DNA from: an uncultured Pseudomonadales bacterium
GTDB taxonomy: Bacteria; Pseudomonadota; Gammaproteobacteria; Pseudomonadales; UBA7434
Reading direction: 5' to 3'
Assembly (NCBI GenBank): GCA_943788835.1
Contig: CALSRU010000002.1
Location: 55,447-119,446 of the forward strand
Length of the DNA: 64,000 nucleotides
Below, piece after piece: positions 19,036-30,539 of the stretch. A program made the translations under genes and the position numbers. Below the pieces are notes generated by a model. That model had not been told where the DNA came from, searched no databases, and saw only the letters and a list, made by a program, of their open reading frames with translations. How positions within the stretch are numbered: the first letter of the stretch is position 1; every line of letters begins with the position of its first letter.

Positions 19036-19506
19036 AATTTTTCTCCTGAGTCGTTTTGTTCGGCTTTACCCGTGAATCTAGCCGTGCAATATAAACGATT
19101 GCTCACCTTATGGCCACCACTGTACCCACCTCAACCGCTTCGACCGGACAAAAATAAGGCCTCAAGAACGCCTTATTTCAATGCTTTGAAACACAGCCAG
19201 CCAAGAGACTCTCACCGCGATCGACATTGATCGAGCTCGGTTTGCCCAAGGCCACAGCTCTTCGTATACTAGTGGGCTGCCTTCAGTATTTCACCCACCT
19301 AGAATATGGCACCGTCAAGTGGAAGCCCGGTACATGCTCGAATACACCAGCTACATCAGAATAGGCGCAAAGTAATGCAGAATGGCATATCGCTCTTCCC
19401 ATATCACTATATACTTAGGCCGCTTATTTGATGGACCAGCATTATCTCCAACTATGCCGACCACTATCACGCTCCACCAAAAAGACTAAACAGTAAAAAT
19501 TAAACC
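19036..19506. other. ssb/uvrA divergent intergenic region with an inverted repeat
   Basis: 470 bases that must hold both promoters. I looked for a LexA box (CTGT-N8-ACAG) because uvrA and ssb are SOS genes in Escherichia coli, and saw none that is convincing. A 9-bp inverted repeat AAATAAGGC / GCCTTATTT lies at 19152-19178 with a 9-base loop. No gene was seen. Confidence 0.4.
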
Positions 19507-22323
19507 ATGGATAAAATTTCTGTACGCGGCGCTCGCACTCATAACCTTAAAAACTTAAATATCGAGCTACCGCGAGACAAGCTGATTGTCATTACTGGCC
19601 TTTCTGGTTCAGGGAAGTCATCGCTTGCCTTTGATACCTTGTATGCAGAAGGTCAACGCCGCTATGTAGAATCGTTATCGACCTACGCCCGTCAATTTTT
19701 ATCGCTAATGGAAAAACCCGACGTTGACCATATTGAAGGTTTGTCCCCTGCCATCTCTATTGAACAAAAGTCAACGTCACACAATCCTCGCTCTACAGTG
19801 GGCACGATCACTGAGATATACGACTACTTACGCTTGCTATTCGCCAGAGCTGGCACCCCTGAATGCCCTGATCATCGCGTTAAGCTCGAGGCTCAAACCG
19901 TGAGCCAAATGGTTGACGATGTATTGGGCCTACCCGCTGGCAGCAAAATTATGCTGCTAGCGCCCGTTATTAAAGAGCGCAAAGGTGAACACCTCAAGCT
20001 GTTTGACAAACTCAAACAAGAAGGTTTTGTCAGGGTGCGCGTCGATGGAGAGGTCTATGACCTTGATGAAGTTCCGTTACTGAAGAAAACCTTGAAGCAC
20101 TCGATTGATGTCGTGATCGACCGCTTTAAAGTACGCGAGGATCTCAAGCAGCGTATTGCCGACTCATTTGAAACGGCCTTACGCCTTGCCGAAGGCATTG
20201 CCTCAATTGGTTTTTTAGATGGCGATCAGCCTGACCGATTATTTTCGGCCAACTATGCATGCCCAGCCTGTGGGTATAGCATCAGCGAATTAGAACCAAG
20301 AATGTTCTCATTCAATAACCCAGCCGGTGCGTGTGCCGACTGTGACGGCCTGGGCATGAAACAATACTTTGATCAAGAGCGCATAGTTCAGCACCCTGAT
20401 GCCAGCTTATCGGAGGGCGCGATTCGCGGCTGGGATAAACGTAGTATCTATTACTTCCAGCTGCTCACCTCGCTGGCCGCGCATTTTGGCTTTGATATTG
20501 ACAAGCCTTTTGAAAAGCTGAGCAAGCAGCATCGCAACGTGTTGCTGCATGGCTGTGACGAAGAGGTGACGTTTGCCTATATTAATGACCGTGGAGATAT
20601 CTACCAGCGCACTCATCCATTTGAAGGTATCCTGCCCAATATGGAGCGACGTTTTCGCGATACCCAATCACAAACTGTCAGAGACGAGTTAGCCAAGTTC
20701 ATTAGCACACAGCGCTGCTCCACGTGCGATGGGTCGCGGTTAAGACGCAGCGCAAGGCACGTATTTATTGATGGCGCCAATTTACCTGACATTGCCTCCC
20801 TGCCTGTAGCTGGCGCTTTCGATTATTTTTCAACGTTAAAGCTGCAAGGTCAGCGCGGTGAAATAGCCGATAAAATCGTTAAAGAGATCAGCCAGCGGCT
20901 GGAATTTTTAGTCGACGTTGGCTTGAACTATCTCACGCTAGATCGCAGCGCAGACAGCCTCTCCGGCGGCGAAGCTCAGCGCATCCGCTTGGCCAGCCAA
21001 ATTGGCGCGGGGCTCGTAGGTGTTATGTATATTTTAGATGAACCTTCCATAGGTTTGCATCAACGCGACAACGAACGCTTACTCAAAACACTGACTAAAC
21101 TGCGCGATCTTGGCAATACCGTGATTGTGGTAGAACACGATGAAGATGCTATTCGCCAAGCTGATTACGTAGTCGACATCGGGCCTGGGGCCGGTGTGCA
21201 CGGTGGTGAAGTGGTCGCCGAGGGCACTCTCAAGGATCTTATTGACTGCAAACGATCGGTTACCGGACAATATTTGTCGGGGACAAAATCCATCGCCATA
21301 CCCAAAAAGCGCAACAAAGCGAAACCCGGCTATTACCTTAAGTTAAACGGCGCTACGGGCAACAACCTTCAAAACGTGTCGGTGCAAATACCACTGGGGC
21401 TCATGACCTGTGTCACCGGCGTATCGGGCTCTGGCAAGTCCACGCTTATCAACAACACCCTCTACCCGGCCGCTGCCATTGCATTGAATGGCGCCACGGT
21501 ATTAAAGCCTGCCGCACACGAAAGCATTCAAGGCTTTGAAAAACTCGACAAATGTATTGATATTGATCAAAGCCCCATTGGTCGAACCCCACGCTCAAAC
21601 CCTGCCACCTACACCGGCATCTTTACGCCAGTGCGCGACCTCTTTGCGGGCACACAAGAAGCGAGAACTCGCGGCTACAAACCAGGGCGCTTCAGCTTTA
21701 ATGTCAAAGGTGGCCGCTGTGAGGCCTGCCAAGGCGATGGCGTAACTAAGGTTGAGATGCATTTTTTGCCCGACATCTATGTGGCCTGCGATGTGTGCAA
21801 AGGTAAACGCTACAATCGCGAAACCTTAGAAGTAACATACAAAGGCAAGTCGATAGCTGATGTCTTAGCAATGACGGTGGAGGATGCGCTCGAATTTTTT
21901 ATCGCTATCCCAGCCATCTCCAAGCGGCTACAAACCCTAATGGATGTAGGCTTGAGTTACATTACACTGGGCCAAGCAGCCACCACACTGTCGGGCGGTG
22001 AAGCCCAGCGCATTAAGCTGTCTAAAGAGCTATCCAAACGCGATACCGGTAAAACACTCTATATTTTAGACGAGCCTACTACTGGCCTGCACTTTGCTGA
22101 CATCGCGCAGCTATTAACGGTGCTGCATCACCTGCGCGATAAAGGCAACACCATCGTTATTATCGAGCACAACCTCGATGTGGTGAAAACCGCTGATTGG
22201 GTTATTGACCTCGGCCCCGAAGGAGGCAGCGGTGGCGGAGAAATTATTGCTGAAGGCACGCCTGAAACTGTCGCTAAAAAGAAAAATTCGTATACCGGTA
22301 ACTTTCTCAAACCTATGCTTTAA
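19507..22323 (+). CDS. uvrA: Excinuclease ABC subunit A
   Basis: This 938-aa protein has the full UvrA layout. The first nucleotide-binding domain has the Walker A motif [10 protein letters not shown] at 31-40. Zinc-finger cysteines follow (CPACGYS), then the first signature LSGGEAQRI. The second ATPase half has [10 protein letters not shown], the second zinc finger (CEACQGDG ... CDVCKGKRY) and [15 protein letters not shown]. With UvrB it finds bulky DNA lesions for nucleotide excision repair, as a dimer in the cytoplasm. The start is at ATG 19507, immediately giving [14 protein letters not shown], the family N-terminus. It ends just before the shared terminator with rplQ. Confidence 0.98.
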   Translation: MDKISVRGARTHNLKNLNIELPRDKLIVITGLSGSGKSSLAFDTLYAEGQRRYVESLSTYARQFLSLMEKPDVDHIEGLSPAISIEQKSTSHNPRSTVGTITEIYDYLRLLFARAGTPECPDHRVKLEAQTVSQMVDDVLGLPAGSKIMLLAPVIKERKGEHLKLFDKLKQEGFVRVRVDGEVYDLDEVPLLKKTLKHSIDVVIDRFKVREDLKQRIADSFETALRLAEGIASIGFLDGDQPDRLFSANYACPACGYSISELEPRMFSFNNPAGACADCDGLGMKQYFDQERIVQHPDASLSEGAIRGWDKRSIYYFQLLTSLAAHFGFDIDKPFEKLSKQHRNVLLHGCDEEVTFAYINDRGDIYQRTHPFEGILPNMERRFRDTQSQTVRDELAKFISTQRCSTCDGSRLRRSARHVFIDGANLPDIASLPVAGAFDYFSTLKLQGQRGEIADKIVKEISQRLEFLVDVGLNYLTLDRSADSLSGGEAQRIRLASQIGAGLVGVMYILDEPSIGLHQRDNERLLKTLTKLRDLGNTVIVVEHDEDAIRQADYVVDIGPGAGVHGGEVVAEGTLKDLIDCKRSVTGQYLSGTKSIAIPKKRNKAKPGYYLKLNGATGNNLQNVSVQIPLGLMTCVTGVSGSGKSTLINNTLYPAAAIALNGATVLKPAAHESIQGFEKLDKCIDIDQSPIGRTPRSNPATYTGIFTPVRDLFAGTQEARTRGYKPGRFSFNVKGGRCEACQGDGVTKVEMHFLPDIYVACDVCKGKRYNRETLEVTYKGKSIADVLAMTVEDALEFFIAIPAISKRLQTLMDVGLSYITLGQAATTLSGGEAQRIKLSKELSKRDTGKTLYILDEPTTGLHFADIAQLLTVLHHLRDKGNTIVIIEHNLDVVKTADWVIDLGPEGGSGGGEIIAEGTPETVAKKKNSYTGNFLKPML

Positions 22324-22385
22324 GCTTGCAAAACTTAGTGCCACTGAACGCATGTCCTAGCAAGCATTAAATAGAAGGCAAAAAA

Positions 22386-22411
22386 AACCGCGAACTTAAT
22401 CGCGGTTTTTT
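22386..22411. terminator. Bidirectional terminator between uvrA and rplQ
   Basis: AACCGCGA and TCGCGGTT form an 8-bp stem with an ACTTAA loop. There is a run of Ts on the plus side and a run of As on the other side, so it can end both uvrA (plus) and the alpha operon (minus). Confidence 0.85.
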
Positions 22412-22435
22412 ATAGCCCGTTTTTTCTATCGATGC

Positions 22436-22843
22436 TTACTCGTCATCAAAATCGAAATCATCATCAATATCAAAACCGTCTGTCTGTGGCCGATCAACTA
22501 ACTCAACATAAGCCATCGGTGCTTGATCGCCTGTACGAAAGCCACACTTCAAAATACGCAGGTAACCACCAGGGCGAGACTCGTAGCGCGGCCCCAACTC
22601 AGAGAACAACTTTCCTACCATTGTTTTACTTCGTGTTCTGTCAAAAGCCAGACGGCGATTAGCAACACTATCTTTTTTCGCTAGCGTAATCAGCGGCTCG
22701 GCAACACGGCGCAATTCCTTAGCCTTAGGCAAGGTAGTACGAATAAGCTCGTGTTCGAACAACGAATTAGCCATATTACGAAACATCGCTTTTCGATGTG
22801 ACGCGTTTCTGTTTAGCTGCCTGCCGGCATGTCTATGGCGCAT
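22436..22843 (-). CDS. rplQ: Large subunit ribosomal protein L17
   Basis: The protein is 135 aa. It starts [20 protein letters not shown], the invariant L17 N-terminus, and continues with the usual core to about residue 119. It lies at the surface of the 50S subunit near the exit-tunnel opening. It is the last gene of the alpha operon, 35 bases after rpoA. The C-terminus is about eight residues longer than the common length and very acidic ([14 protein letters not shown]), which is unusual for a ribosomal protein. Confidence 0.98.
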   Translation of the reverse strand: MRHRHAGRQLNRNASHRKAMFRNMANSLFEHELIRTTLPKAKELRRVAEPLITLAKKDSVANRRLAFDRTRSKTMVGKLFSELGPRYESRPGGYLRILKCGFRTGDQAPMAYVELVDRPQTDGFDIDDDFDFDDE

Positions 22844-22878
22844 GTAATTTCCTATCTATAAATCTAATGAATAGTTTT

Positions 22879-23880
22879 TTAAACCAGCAACTTGTCGTCG
22901 CTGCGCAAGGTGGCTGGCGGCCAGTTGTCTAGACGCAAGCCTAGCGACAACCCACGCGATGCCAACACGTCCTTAATTTCTGTCAGTGATTTCTTACCTA
23001 AATTAGGCGTTTTCAACAACTCAACTTCAGTACGCTGAACCAAATCACCGATGTAATAAATGTTCTCTGCCTTGAGGCAGTTTGCCGAACGCACAGTCAA
23101 CTCTAAATCGTCAACTGGACGCAACAAGATAGGATCAATTTCTTCTTCTTGCTGCGCAGGTTCTAATTCTTTCTCGCCCTCGAGGTCGACAAAGACGGCT
23201 AACTGCTGCTGCAAGATCGTTGCTGCGCGACGAATGGCTTCTTCAGAATCCAACGTACCGTTGGTTTCTAAATCAATAATTAGCTTATCAAGGTCAGTAC
23301 GCTGCTCAACACGGGCACTATCAACCACGTAGGAAACTCGGCGTACCGGGCTGTATGAGGCATCTAGCTGCAAACGGCCAATCGCTTTAGTTTCTTCATC
23401 GTCAGTCTGACGTGAATCAACTGGCTGATAACCACGCCCAGTGGTAATCGTCAGCTTCATCGACAAGCTGCCCGTACCGTTTAAATGAGCAATGACGTGC
23501 TCAGGATTCTTGATCTCAACTTCGTGGTCAAGCTGAATATCAGCTGCAGTCACAACGCCTGAGCCTGATTTGCTCAGCGTAAGTACCGCCGAATCACGCT
23601 CATTCATTACAACCGAAATACCCTTTAGATTGAGCAGGATCTCAATAACATCTTCTTGCACGCCTTCAATAGCACTATATTCATGAAGTACGCCTTCAAT
23701 TTCTACTTCACTGATAGCTGCACCAGGCATAGAAGAAAGCAATATACGACGCAAGGCATTACCCAACGTATGACCAAAACCTCGTTCCAGAGGTTCGAGC
23801 GTAATTTTAGCTCGGGTTTCGCTGAGTTCTTGCACATCAATTAAACGGGGTGTTAGAAAATCGCTGCCTGCACTTAGCAT
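22879..23880 (-). CDS. rpoA: RNA polymerase subunit alpha
   Basis: This 333-aa protein has the N-terminal assembly domain to about residue 235 ([19 protein letters not shown] is the classic dimer-interface helix). An acidic linker rich in Glu/Gln follows, and the C-terminal domain has [11 protein letters not shown] and [15 protein letters not shown], the surfaces that contact UP elements and activators. It is essential for polymerase assembly. It sits between rpsD and rplQ as in the alpha operon of Escherichia coli. A 199-base gap with a hairpin precedes it. Confidence 0.99.
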   Translation of the reverse strand: MLSAGSDFLTPRLIDVQELSETRAKITLEPLERGFGHTLGNALRRILLSSMPGAAISEVEIEGVLHEYSAIEGVQEDVIEILLNLKGISVVMNERDSAVLTLSKSGSGVVTAADIQLDHEVEIKNPEHVIAHLNGTGSLSMKLTITTGRGYQPVDSRQTDDEETKAIGRLQLDASYSPVRRVSYVVDSARVEQRTDLDKLIIDLETNGTLDSEEAIRRAATILQQQLAVFVDLEGEKELEPAQQEEEIDPILLRPVDDLELTVRSANCLKAENIYYIGDLVQRTEVELLKTPNLGKKSLTEIKDVLASRGLSLGLRLDNWPPATLRSDDKLLV

Positions 23881-23910
23881 ATCGTTACCTGTAATTGATT
23901 AACTGGTTTT

Positions 23911-23933
23911 CGGATGGGGCTTACATCCGAAGA
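23911..23933 (-). other. Intercistronic hairpin between rpsD and rpoA
   Basis: TTCGGATG and CATCCGAA form a perfect 8-bp stem with a 7-base loop, 31 bases before the rpoA start. No U-run follows, so it is more likely an mRNA stability or processing element than a terminator. This is inference. Confidence 0.4.
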
Positions 23934-24079
23934 AACACTCGACCGGTCTAGATCAATGAGATCACCCATGTCGAAATCTTATGCCGCAGTCGACCGCTCT
24001 CAGACTGCTAAACCCAATCGACCCAATGGACCATTGCCACTCGCGCCGACACTACTCAAACACCTACCAAGCTTGCTTG

Positions 24080-24700
24080 TTACTTCGAATACAGCTCAAC
24101 AATCAAACTTTCATTAATTTCCGAAGGCAAATCAGCGCGCTCTGGGGCCGACTTGTAAGTGCCCTCAAGATTACCCTCATTCACTTCAATCCAATCGACA
24201 CGGCCACGCTGGGCGGCTAAAGACATAGCTGATTGAATGCGTAATTGCTTCTTGGCTTTTTCACGCACCGAGACAAGATCACCAGGCTGCACTTGGTAAG
24301 AAGCGATATTCACCACCTGACCATTCACCAACACCGAGGCATGTGATACAAGCTGACGTGACTCTGAACGGGTTGAACCAAAACCAATACGATACACCAC
24401 GTTATCTAGGCGACTTTCAAGCAATTGCAACAAGTTCTCACCCGTGGCGCCTTTTTTGCGTGCGGCAGTTTTGTAATAGTTGCGGAACTGCTTTTCTAAA
24501 ATCCCGTACATACGGCGCACTTTTTGTTTCTCGCGAAGCTGCACACCATAATCTGACAAACGACCGCGACGAGCGCCATGCATACCCGGCACAGACTCTG
24601 CGCGACATTTACTATCGAGCGATCGTACGCCGCTTTTGAGGAACAAATCAGTGCCCTCGCGACGTGCTAATTTACAAGTTGGGCCTAAATATCGAGCCAT
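24080..24700 (-). CDS. rpsD: Small subunit ribosomal protein S4
   Basis: The protein is 206 aa, the standard length for gammaproteobacteria. It starts [19 protein letters not shown] and has the S4 RNA-binding motif around [11 protein letters not shown] and [17 protein letters not shown]. Only two cysteines (C9, C32) are in the N-terminal part, so it is the zinc-free form. S4 starts 30S assembly and in Escherichia coli represses its own operon by binding a pseudoknot near the rpsM start. Confidence 0.99.
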   Translation of the reverse strand: MARYLGPTCKLARREGTDLFLKSGVRSLDSKCRAESVPGMHGARRGRLSDYGVQLREKQKVRRMYGILEKQFRNYYKTAARKKGATGENLLQLLESRLDNVVYRIGFGSTRSESRQLVSHASVLVNGQVVNIASYQVQPGDLVSVREKAKKQLRIQSAMSLAAQRGRVDWIEVNEGNLEGTYKSAPERADLPSEINESLIVELYSK

Positions 24701-24821
24701 AGTTTTCGATCCTGACTAATAAGCTAGTATGCTTGATTGTTTACTGGGCTAACCGCGAAACTCACTGATGAGAGCCAGACGTTAACGTGTGCCCATTTGT
24801 TCTAATTAATAACCTAACAAC

Positions 24822-25214
24822 TTAAACGCGACGGCGCTTAGGTGGTCGGCAGCCGTTGTGTGGAATGGGTGTCACATCAGTAATGCTGTTGATGTTGTAG
24901 CCACACGTGTTGAGCGCTCGCACCGCAGACTCGCGGCCAGGCCCCGGTCCTTTTACCCTAACATCAAGGTTTTGCAGACCGTATTCTTTGGCCGCTGTAC
25001 CTGCTCGTTCAGAAGCCACCTGCGCTGCAAACGGCGTACTTTTTCGCGATCCACGAAAGCCAGACCCGCCAGACGTCGCCCATGAAAGCGCATTACCCTG
25101 TCGATCAGTAATCGTAATAATGGTGTTATTGAACGACGCATGTATATGTGCGATACCGTCCGCTACTACCTTCTTGACCTTCTTTCGGCCGCTTTGTGCT
25201 CCGGGCTTTGCCAT
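24822..25214 (-). CDS. rpsK: Small subunit ribosomal protein S11
   Basis: The protein is 130 aa. It has [19 protein letters not shown] and the conserved end [16 protein letters not shown]. It binds the 30S platform near the E-site mRNA path. It is the second gene of the alpha operon, 54 bases after rpsM. Confidence 0.99.
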   Translation of the reverse strand: MAKPGAQSGRKKVKKVVADGIAHIHASFNNTIITITDRQGNALSWATSGGSGFRGSRKSTPFAAQVASERAGTAAKEYGLQNLDVRVKGPGPGRESAVRALNTCGYNINSITDVTPIPHNGCRPPKRRRV

Positions 25215-25268
25215 GCTATTTACTTACCTTTTTATCAATATCAATAAAGTTGTTAATTGTCGGTTTAT

Positions 25269-25625
25269 CTACTTACGAATTGGCTTGCGAGGCCCTTTGC
25301 GTGTCCGGGCATTGGTTTTAGTTCGCTGGCCGCGCAGTGGTAAACCCCGACGATGACGAAGACCCCGATAGCAACCCAAATCAAGCAAGCGCTTGATATT
25401 CATTGAGATTTCTCGACGCAAATCACCCTCAACCGGCAACTTAGCAACTTCTGAGCGTAAATCATCAATCTCAGATTCTGACAGAGCACTGATTTTTGTG
25501 CTCGGGTCGATGTTGACAGCCTTACACAATGCAGCCGCGGTAGTATTACCTACGCCAAAGATATGGGTAAGTGACACAACGGCATGCTTGTGGTCAGGAA
25601 TATTGACGCCTGCTATACGGGCCAT
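25269..25625 (-). CDS. rpsM: Small subunit ribosomal protein S13
   Basis: The protein is 118 aa. It begins [20 protein letters not shown] and ends in the basic tail ([20 protein letters not shown]) that contacts P-site tRNA. It sits in the 30S head and forms bridges to the 50S subunit. It is the first gene of the alpha operon, with its own promoter candidate about 110 bases upstream and a leader long enough for S4-type control. Confidence 0.99.
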   Translation of the reverse strand: MARIAGVNIPDHKHAVVSLTHIFGVGNTTAAALCKAVNIDPSTKISALSESEIDDLRSEVAKLPVEGDLRREISMNIKRLLDLGCYRGLRHRRGLPLRGQRTKTNARTRKGPRKPIRK

Positions 25626-25732
25626 TCTTTTTCTCCAGTATTCTCTTAAATGTGCTGTTCTCTTTAATCGGACATTCTGCTTGCTGCGAAAAAACCCCGC
25701 TTGGTTTTAGGCTCAAACCAAAAAAGCGCGCA

Positions 25733-25761
25733 AGAATACCTGCTGAACAACGAAAAATCAA
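25733..25761 (-). promoter_or_regulatory. Promoter of the alpha operon (rpsM)
   Basis: On the minus strand TTGATT (25756-25761) and TATTCT (25733-25738) are 17 bases apart and followed by a GC-rich TGCGCGC, typical of growth-rate-controlled promoters. A TTGGTTT/AAACCAA stem-loop (25701-25721) is at the very start of the leader. The leader of about 100 bases could carry an S4-binding fold, as in Escherichia coli. Confidence 0.6.
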
Positions 25762-25815
25762 TCGGCGAATCTGTTGTTTTGCCGTCTTAAGTAATCCCCT
25801 TGACGACCCTACCAC

Positions 25816-25932
25816 CTAACCCTGACGCTGCTTATGGCGGGGCTCGGCACTACAAATCACTCGAACCGCGCCCTTGCGACGAATAATTTTGCAATTGCGG
25901 CAAATCTTTTTAACCGAAGCTCTAACTTTCAT
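25816..25932 (-). CDS. rpmJ: Large subunit ribosomal protein L36
   Basis: This 38-aa protein starts [17 protein letters not shown] and ends EPRHKQRQG. Residues C11, C14, C27 and H33 form the zinc ribbon, so this is the zinc-binding form rather than the zinc-independent paralogue induced by zinc shortage. It lies 18 bases after secY, the usual end of the spc operon. It was found by reading the secY - rpsM gap directly. Confidence 0.97.
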   Translation of the reverse strand: MKVRASVKKICRNCKIIRRKGAVRVICSAEPRHKQRQG

Positions 25933-25950
25933 AATGCTTATCCTAATAAC

Positions 25951-27285
25951 TTACTTAGGTGCCAGACCACTGCCACCAAAATTCTTCAAATTAGCTTTTT
26001 TCATGACCGAATCATACTGATGCGACATCAAATGCGACTGCACCTGCGACATGAAATCCATAACTACCACGACCACTATCAGTAGCGAAGTACCGCCAAG
26101 ATAAAAAGGCACATTGGCCGTCACTTGTAAAAACTGCGGCAACAAACAAATGCCTGCCATATACATCGAACCAAACATCGTTAAACGAGTTAACACACCG
26201 TCGATATAATCTGCTGACTGCTTACCCGGACGAATACCTGGGATAAAAGCTCCCTGACGCTTTAGGTTCTCAGCCACTTCATCGGGATTGAACATCAAAG
26301 CCGTATAAAAGAAGCAAAAGAACACGATGAAGATAGTAAACAGCAATATATTCAGCGGCTGCCCTGGACTGATATAGAGCGCTAAGTCCTGCAACCATTC
26401 CGAGCCCTCTCCCGACTGGCCAAACCACTGGGCAATCGATGCGGGGAACAATAAAATACTTGATGCAAAAATAGCAGGTATTACACCAGCCATATTGACC
26501 TTAAGCGGCAAATGACTGCTTTGCGCTGCGAACACTTTTCGGCCCTGCTGCCTTTTGGCATAGTTAACCGTAATGCGGCGCTGCCCACGCTCAATAATCA
26601 CGATAAAAAAGATAAGCGCGAAAGCCAATACCAATACGCCGCCGAGCAATAACCAATTCATCTCACCGGTGCGCGCCTGCTCAAGTGATTGACCAACAGC
26701 AGCGGGCAAGCCTGCAACGATACCCGCGAAAATCAAAATACTAATGCCATTGCCAATGCCGCGCTCGGTAATCTGCTCACCCAGCCACATCATGAAAACC
26801 GCACCCGTCACCAGCGAAACTATTGCCGGGATATAAAAACCCATGCCTGACACGTAAGCCAGACCCTGGCTCGCCAGGCCACTCGACATACCGGCGGCTT
26901 GAATTAATGCCAGCGCCACCGTCAAATAACGCGTGTATTGTGTAATCTTACGCCGGCCGGACTCGCCTTCTTTTTTCAGCTGATCGAGCGTAGCACTCAC
27001 TGAGCTCATTAACTGCATGATGATCGAGGCTGAGATATAAGGCATTATACCCAGCGCTAAAATACTCATGCGCTCCAAGGCACCACCAGAAAACATATTG
27101 AACATATCCAGAATCGTGCCCTGATTCTGAGTAAACAACTCCGCTAGCCGATCAGGATTGATTCCTGGCACCGGGATGTGGGTGCCCACGCGATAAATAA
27201 AAATCGCTAGCAATACGAAACGAAGCCGAGCCCATAGCTCACTTAGGCCAGAGTTCATATTGGGTGTTAAGCCTGGTTTAGCCAT
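25951..27285 (-). CDS. secY: Preprotein translocase subunit SecY
   Basis: This 444-aa protein has ten membrane helices. The first follows [18 protein letters not shown], the plug region follows, and the large cytoplasmic loops contain [13 protein letters not shown] and [13 protein letters not shown], the ribosome and SecA contacts. It forms the inner-membrane channel for Sec export with SecE and SecG, and it is needed for the lipoproteins and secreted proteins encoded in this window. It is the penultimate gene of the spc operon. Confidence 0.99.
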   Translation of the reverse strand: MAKPGLTPNMNSGLSELWARLRFVLLAIFIYRVGTHIPVPGINPDRLAELFTQNQGTILDMFNMFSGGALERMSILALGIMPYISASIIMQLMSSVSATLDQLKKEGESGRRKITQYTRYLTVALALIQAAGMSSGLASQGLAYVSGMGFYIPAIVSLVTGAVFMMWLGEQITERGIGNGISILIFAGIVAGLPAAVGQSLEQARTGEMNWLLLGGVLVLAFALIFFIVIIERGQRRITVNYAKRQQGRKVFAAQSSHLPLKVNMAGVIPAIFASSILLFPASIAQWFGQSGEGSEWLQDLALYISPGQPLNILLFTIFIVFFCFFYTALMFNPDEVAENLKRQGAFIPGIRPGKQSADYIDGVLTRLTMFGSMYMAGICLLPQFLQVTANVPFYLGGTSLLIVVVVVMDFMSQVQSHLMSHQYDSVMKKANLKNFGGSGLAPK

Positions 27286-27338
27286 AATTGCGAATGAATA
27301 CCTTTACGCCGTTGTTATATTGGCAAACTTCGAACTGA

Positions 27339-27785
27339 TTAATCTTCAATACTGCCACCGGCAGCTTCAATTGCTACACGAGCGCCTTTAGAAACAGCCA
27401 AACCTTTAATAGTCAAAGCGCGAGTGACTTCGCCCTGTAAAAATATCTTAGCCTGTACCATTTTTTGGCCAATTAACCCTGCCGCTTTTAATGTACTGAC
27501 ATCAACAACATCGCCAGCGACGCTATCTAAGTCACCAACGCGTACTTGGTCGCTAACACGGCCGATACGCGACGTAAAACCGTACTTAGGCAGACGCTTT
27601 TGCAAAGGCATTTGCCCGCCCTCAAAACCTGGACGAACACTACCGCCAGAACGCGATTTTTGACCCTTGTGACCGCGGCCACAGGTTTTACCCGAGCCAC
27701 TGCCGATACCACGCCCAACGCGCTTGGCTGCTTTTCGATGACCGTCAGCTGGGCTCAAACTGTTTAACCGCATCATTTCGCTCAT
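27339..27785 (-). CDS. rplO: Large subunit ribosomal protein L15
   Basis: The protein is 148 aa. The Gly-rich basic N-terminal extension ([21 protein letters not shown]) threads into 23S rRNA, and the C-terminal globular domain ends [16 protein letters not shown]. It is a late assembly protein of the 50S subunit. The start could be the second Met-containing codon (MMRLNSL), but the called ATG is used by default. Confidence 0.98.
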   Translation of the reverse strand: MSEMMRLNSLSPADGHRKAAKRVGRGIGSGSGKTCGRGHKGQKSRSGGSVRPGFEGGQMPLQKRLPKYGFTSRIGRVSDQVRVGDLDSVAGDVVDVSTLKAAGLIGQKMVQAKIFLQGEVTRALTIKGLAVSKGARVAIEAAGGSIED

Positions 27786-27909
27786 GACTCTTTAATCCTA
27801 ACTGTTAACTCTTGACTGTATCGGGCTTTAAGCAAATGCTGCTAAAAACCACTCAATAACGACGACTAACTTTAAAATAACTCTTAACTACCCAACCATT
27901 AATCAACCA

Positions 27910-28095
27910 TTAATCAACTATGGCCACAAGATAATGCACGGTATTGATCATACCGCGCGTTGAAGGAGTGTCTTCAACCTCCACAACATGATTGATGCGC
28001 CGCAAGCCAAGACCGCGCAAACTGGATTTATGCGCTTTAATACGTCCCGCACTACTGCGGATTTGTTTAACCTTAATGGTTTTTGTAGCTGCCAT
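27910..28095 (-). CDS. rpmD: Large subunit ribosomal protein L30
   Basis: The protein is 61 aa. It contains [20 protein letters not shown] and [20 protein letters not shown], the L30 core. It contacts 5S-adjacent 23S rRNA. The 124-base gap to rplO is longer than usual for this operon. Confidence 0.97.
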   Translation of the reverse strand: MAATKTIKVKQIRSSAGRIKAHKSSLRGLGLRRINHVVEVEDTPSTRGMINTVHYLVAIVD

Positions 28096-28161
28096 GGTTG
28101 TACTCCAATTCTTTAAATCCGGCTCTTAGCGCTTCACAAATGGGCCGCTAAAGCCTAATCA

Positions 28162-28683
28162 CTAGGCTGTTTTATCAGCAACTATGTCAGATAAGTTTTT
28201 GCCACGCTTTGCTGCGATTTGGCTCGGCGACCGCATATTACCCAAACCCTTAATGGTGGCACGCACCACATTGACCGGGTTAGTCGAACCGTAACATTTA
28301 GCCAACACGTTATGCACACCGGCTACTTCCAATACCGCACGCATCGCACCACCTGCAATAACGCCCGTACCCTCTGAAGCGGGTTGCATATAGATCTTTG
28401 ACGCACCATGGTTAGCTTTAACAGCGTACTGCAAGGTGCCCGCTTTAAGGTCGACATCAATCATATTGCGTCGCGCCGCTTCCATAGCTTTTTGGATCGC
28501 GACCGGCACTTCACGCGCCTTGCCCCGGCCAAAGCCAACGCGGCCATTACCATCACCAACAACAGTTAAGGCAGTAAAACCAAAAATTCGGCCACCTTTC
28601 ACCACTTTAGCAACTCGATTAACCTGCACTAATTTCTCTTGCAAGCCTTCTTCGTTATCTTTTTTTGAATCGTTAAACGCCAT
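28162..28683 (-). CDS. rpsE: Small subunit ribosomal protein S5
   Basis: The protein is 173 aa. It has the loop [21 protein letters not shown], whose mutation gives spectinomycin resistance or ram phenotypes in other bacteria, and the ending [16 protein letters not shown]. It lies on the 30S solvent face and helps decoding accuracy. It is nine bases downstream of rplR. Confidence 0.99.
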   Translation of the reverse strand: MAFNDSKKDNEEGLQEKLVQVNRVAKVVKGGRIFGFTALTVVGDGNGRVGFGRGKAREVPVAIQKAMEAARRNMIDVDLKAGTLQYAVKANHGASKIYMQPASEGTGVIAGGAMRAVLEVAGVHNVLAKCYGSTNPVNVVRATIKGLGNMRSPSQIAAKRGKNLSDIVADKTA

Positions 28684-28692
28684 ATAGCTACC

Positions 28693-29043
28693 CTAGAATT
28701 CCAGACCTGCTTCACGCGCGGCATCAGCCAGCGCCTTAACTCGACCATGATATTTATAACCGCCGCGATCAAACGCCACCGCAGCAACACCGGCCGCCTT
28801 AGCTCGCTCAGCTATTAATGAACCCACCGCTTTTGCTGCGTCAACATTTCCTGTTGCTGACTCCCGCAAAGATTTCTCTAAGGTGGACGCTGCCGCAATA
28901 ACACGATCGCCATTGGCCGATAGTATCTGCGCGTAAATATGTCTTGGCGTGCGATTAACGCTTAATCTTTCGACGCCTAGATCTCTGATTTTGACCCGGC
29001 TACGTCGCGCTCTTCGCAATCTAGCCTTATTTTTGTCACTCAT
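28693..29043 (-). CDS. rplR: Large subunit ribosomal protein L18
   Basis: The protein is 116 aa from ATG 29043, which has GAGGTC upstream and gives [19 protein letters not shown], the normal L18 beginning. An ATG 16 codons further up is not credible. L18 carries 5S rRNA into the 50S subunit with L5. The end [21 protein letters not shown] is standard. Confidence 0.98.
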   Translation of the reverse strand: MSDKNKARLRRARRSRVKIRDLGVERLSVNRTPRHIYAQILSANGDRVIAAASTLEKSLRESATGNVDAAKAVGSLIAERAKAAGVAAVAFDRGGYKYHGRVKALADAAREAGLEF

Positions 29044-29112
29044 GCTGACCTCATTAAAACTGTGCGTATGCAAAACAACATTCCGCAACAAATCTTTGAA
29101 AAAAATCGCTAT

Positions 29113-29646
29113 TTATTTCTTTTTCGCTTCTTTACGACGAACCTGCTCGTCTGCATAGCGAACACCTTTACCCTTGTAAGGCTCTGGCGGTCTAAAAGCA
29201 CGTATCTCGGCAGCCACCTGACCCACTTGCTGCTTATCAATGCCCTTCAAAACAATTTCAGTTTGGCTTGGAGTTTCAACGGTAACGCCGGCTGGTAACT
29301 CATACTCAACAGGGTGAGAAAAACCCAGCGTCAAGTTAATGGTGCTGCCAGCGGCCTTAGCTCGATAACCGACGCCGTTCAAGACAAGCTTGCGTTCAAA
29401 GCCCGCACTCACACCTTGAACCATATTACTCACTAAGGACCGAACCGTGCCGGACATAGCTCGCGATGCTTTACTGCTATTAAGCGCGGAGAACGTGACG
29501 ACATTACTGTCAATGTTCACACCAACCTGGCTATGCAAAGCCATCTCCAATGTACCTTTGCTGCCTTTCACAGCGACTCGCTGATCAACAACCGTTAGCT
29601 CGACGCCCGCGGGCAGCGTCACTGGATTATTCGCAATTCGTGACAT
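29113..29646 (-). CDS. rplF: Large subunit ribosomal protein L6
   Basis: The protein is 177 aa with two repeated domains. The conserved C-terminal signature is [20 protein letters not shown]. It sits at the base of the L7/L12 stalk near the factor-binding site. The start [16 protein letters not shown] matches the family. Confidence 0.99.
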   Translation of the reverse strand: MSRIANNPVTLPAGVELTVVDQRVAVKGSKGTLEMALHSQVGVNIDSNVVTFSALNSSKASRAMSGTVRSLVSNMVQGVSAGFERKLVLNGVGYRAKAAGSTINLTLGFSHPVEYELPAGVTVETPSQTEIVLKGIDKQQVGQVAAEIRAFRPPEPYKGKGVRYADEQVRRKEAKKK

Positions 29647-29731
29647 ATCTATTACCTAAACCCTATATTCCAATCTTGACCGGCTCGCCGGAGTACCTAG
29701 CATCATCCCAGGCAAAAACAAATGGACTTTC

Positions 29732-30127
29732 TTAAAAGACCGTACAAATAACTTCACCACCCACACCCGCTTCACGAGCTTGCTTGTCGCTCATCAGGCC
29801 GCGGTTGGTCGAAATAATCGATATGCCTAAACCATTACGTACCGTAGGCAAATCTTCTTTGCCCGCATAGGCCCGCAAACCTGGTCGGCTAGCGCGATGA
29901 ATCTCTTCAATGACAGGCTTTCCATCAAAGTATTTCAACTCAATAGTGAGCTCCGCCTTACCATCATTATCTTTGACGTCTACGCCACCCACATAACCTT
30001 CGCTTTGCAGCACATTAGCAATGGCAACCTTAGTCTTTGAAGATGGCATTGCCACCGACACTTTCTCAGCCATTTGTGCGTTACGAATTCTGGCCAACAT
30101 ATCCGCAATAGGATCTTGCATACTCAT
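29732..30127 (-). CDS. rpsH: Small subunit ribosomal protein S8
   Basis: The protein is 131 aa. It starts [18 protein letters not shown] and ends [20 protein letters not shown]. It binds helix 21 of 16S rRNA and in Escherichia coli also represses the spc operon by binding near the rplE start. The second Met (MQDPIADM) could equally be the start. Confidence 0.99.
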   Translation of the reverse strand: MSMQDPIADMLARIRNAQMAEKVSVAMPSSKTKVAIANVLQSEGYVGGVDVKDNDGKAELTIELKYFDGKPVIEEIHRASRPGLRAYAGKEDLPTVRNGLGISIISTNRGLMSDKQAREAGVGGEVICTVF

Positions 30128-30197
30128 ATTTGTTAACTCTCCGCTTTAACAAGCGTTTCGATATTTCTTAAAATATTACCCGAACTTACCAACAAAC

Positions 30198-30503
30198 CTA
30201 CCAGCTGGCTTTTACCAAGCCTGGGACATAACCATTCATCGCGGCTTCACGCAACTTATTACGACACAAGCCAAACTTTCGGTAAACGCCGTGAGGCCTG
30301 CCGGTAACCTGGCAACGACGACGACCTCGAGACTTGCTGGCGTTGCGCGGCTGCTTCTGAAGCGCCATCTGAGCTTCCCAGCGGTCTTCATCGGAAGTTT
30401 CCGGATTAGCAATTTTCGCCTTGAGTGCTGCGCGCTTCACAGCGTACTTTGCGACAGTTTTTGCACGCTTTTTTTCGCGCTCTATCATTGATTGTTTAGC
30501 CAT
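30198..30503 (-). CDS. rpsN: Small subunit ribosomal protein S14
   Basis: The protein is 101 aa, the long zinc-free form (only isolated cysteines, no CxxC pairs). It has the conserved C-terminal [20 protein letters not shown]. It belongs to the 30S head. It lies 36 bases after rplE. Confidence 0.99.
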   Translation of the reverse strand: MAKQSMIEREKKRAKTVAKYAVKRAALKAKIANPETSDEDRWEAQMALQKQPRNASKSRGRRRCQVTGRPHGVYRKFGLCRNKLREAAMNGYVPGLVKASW

Positions 30504-30539
30504 GTCTCTGCTCTCTCAAATCTTATCGAAGTTAGTGCT

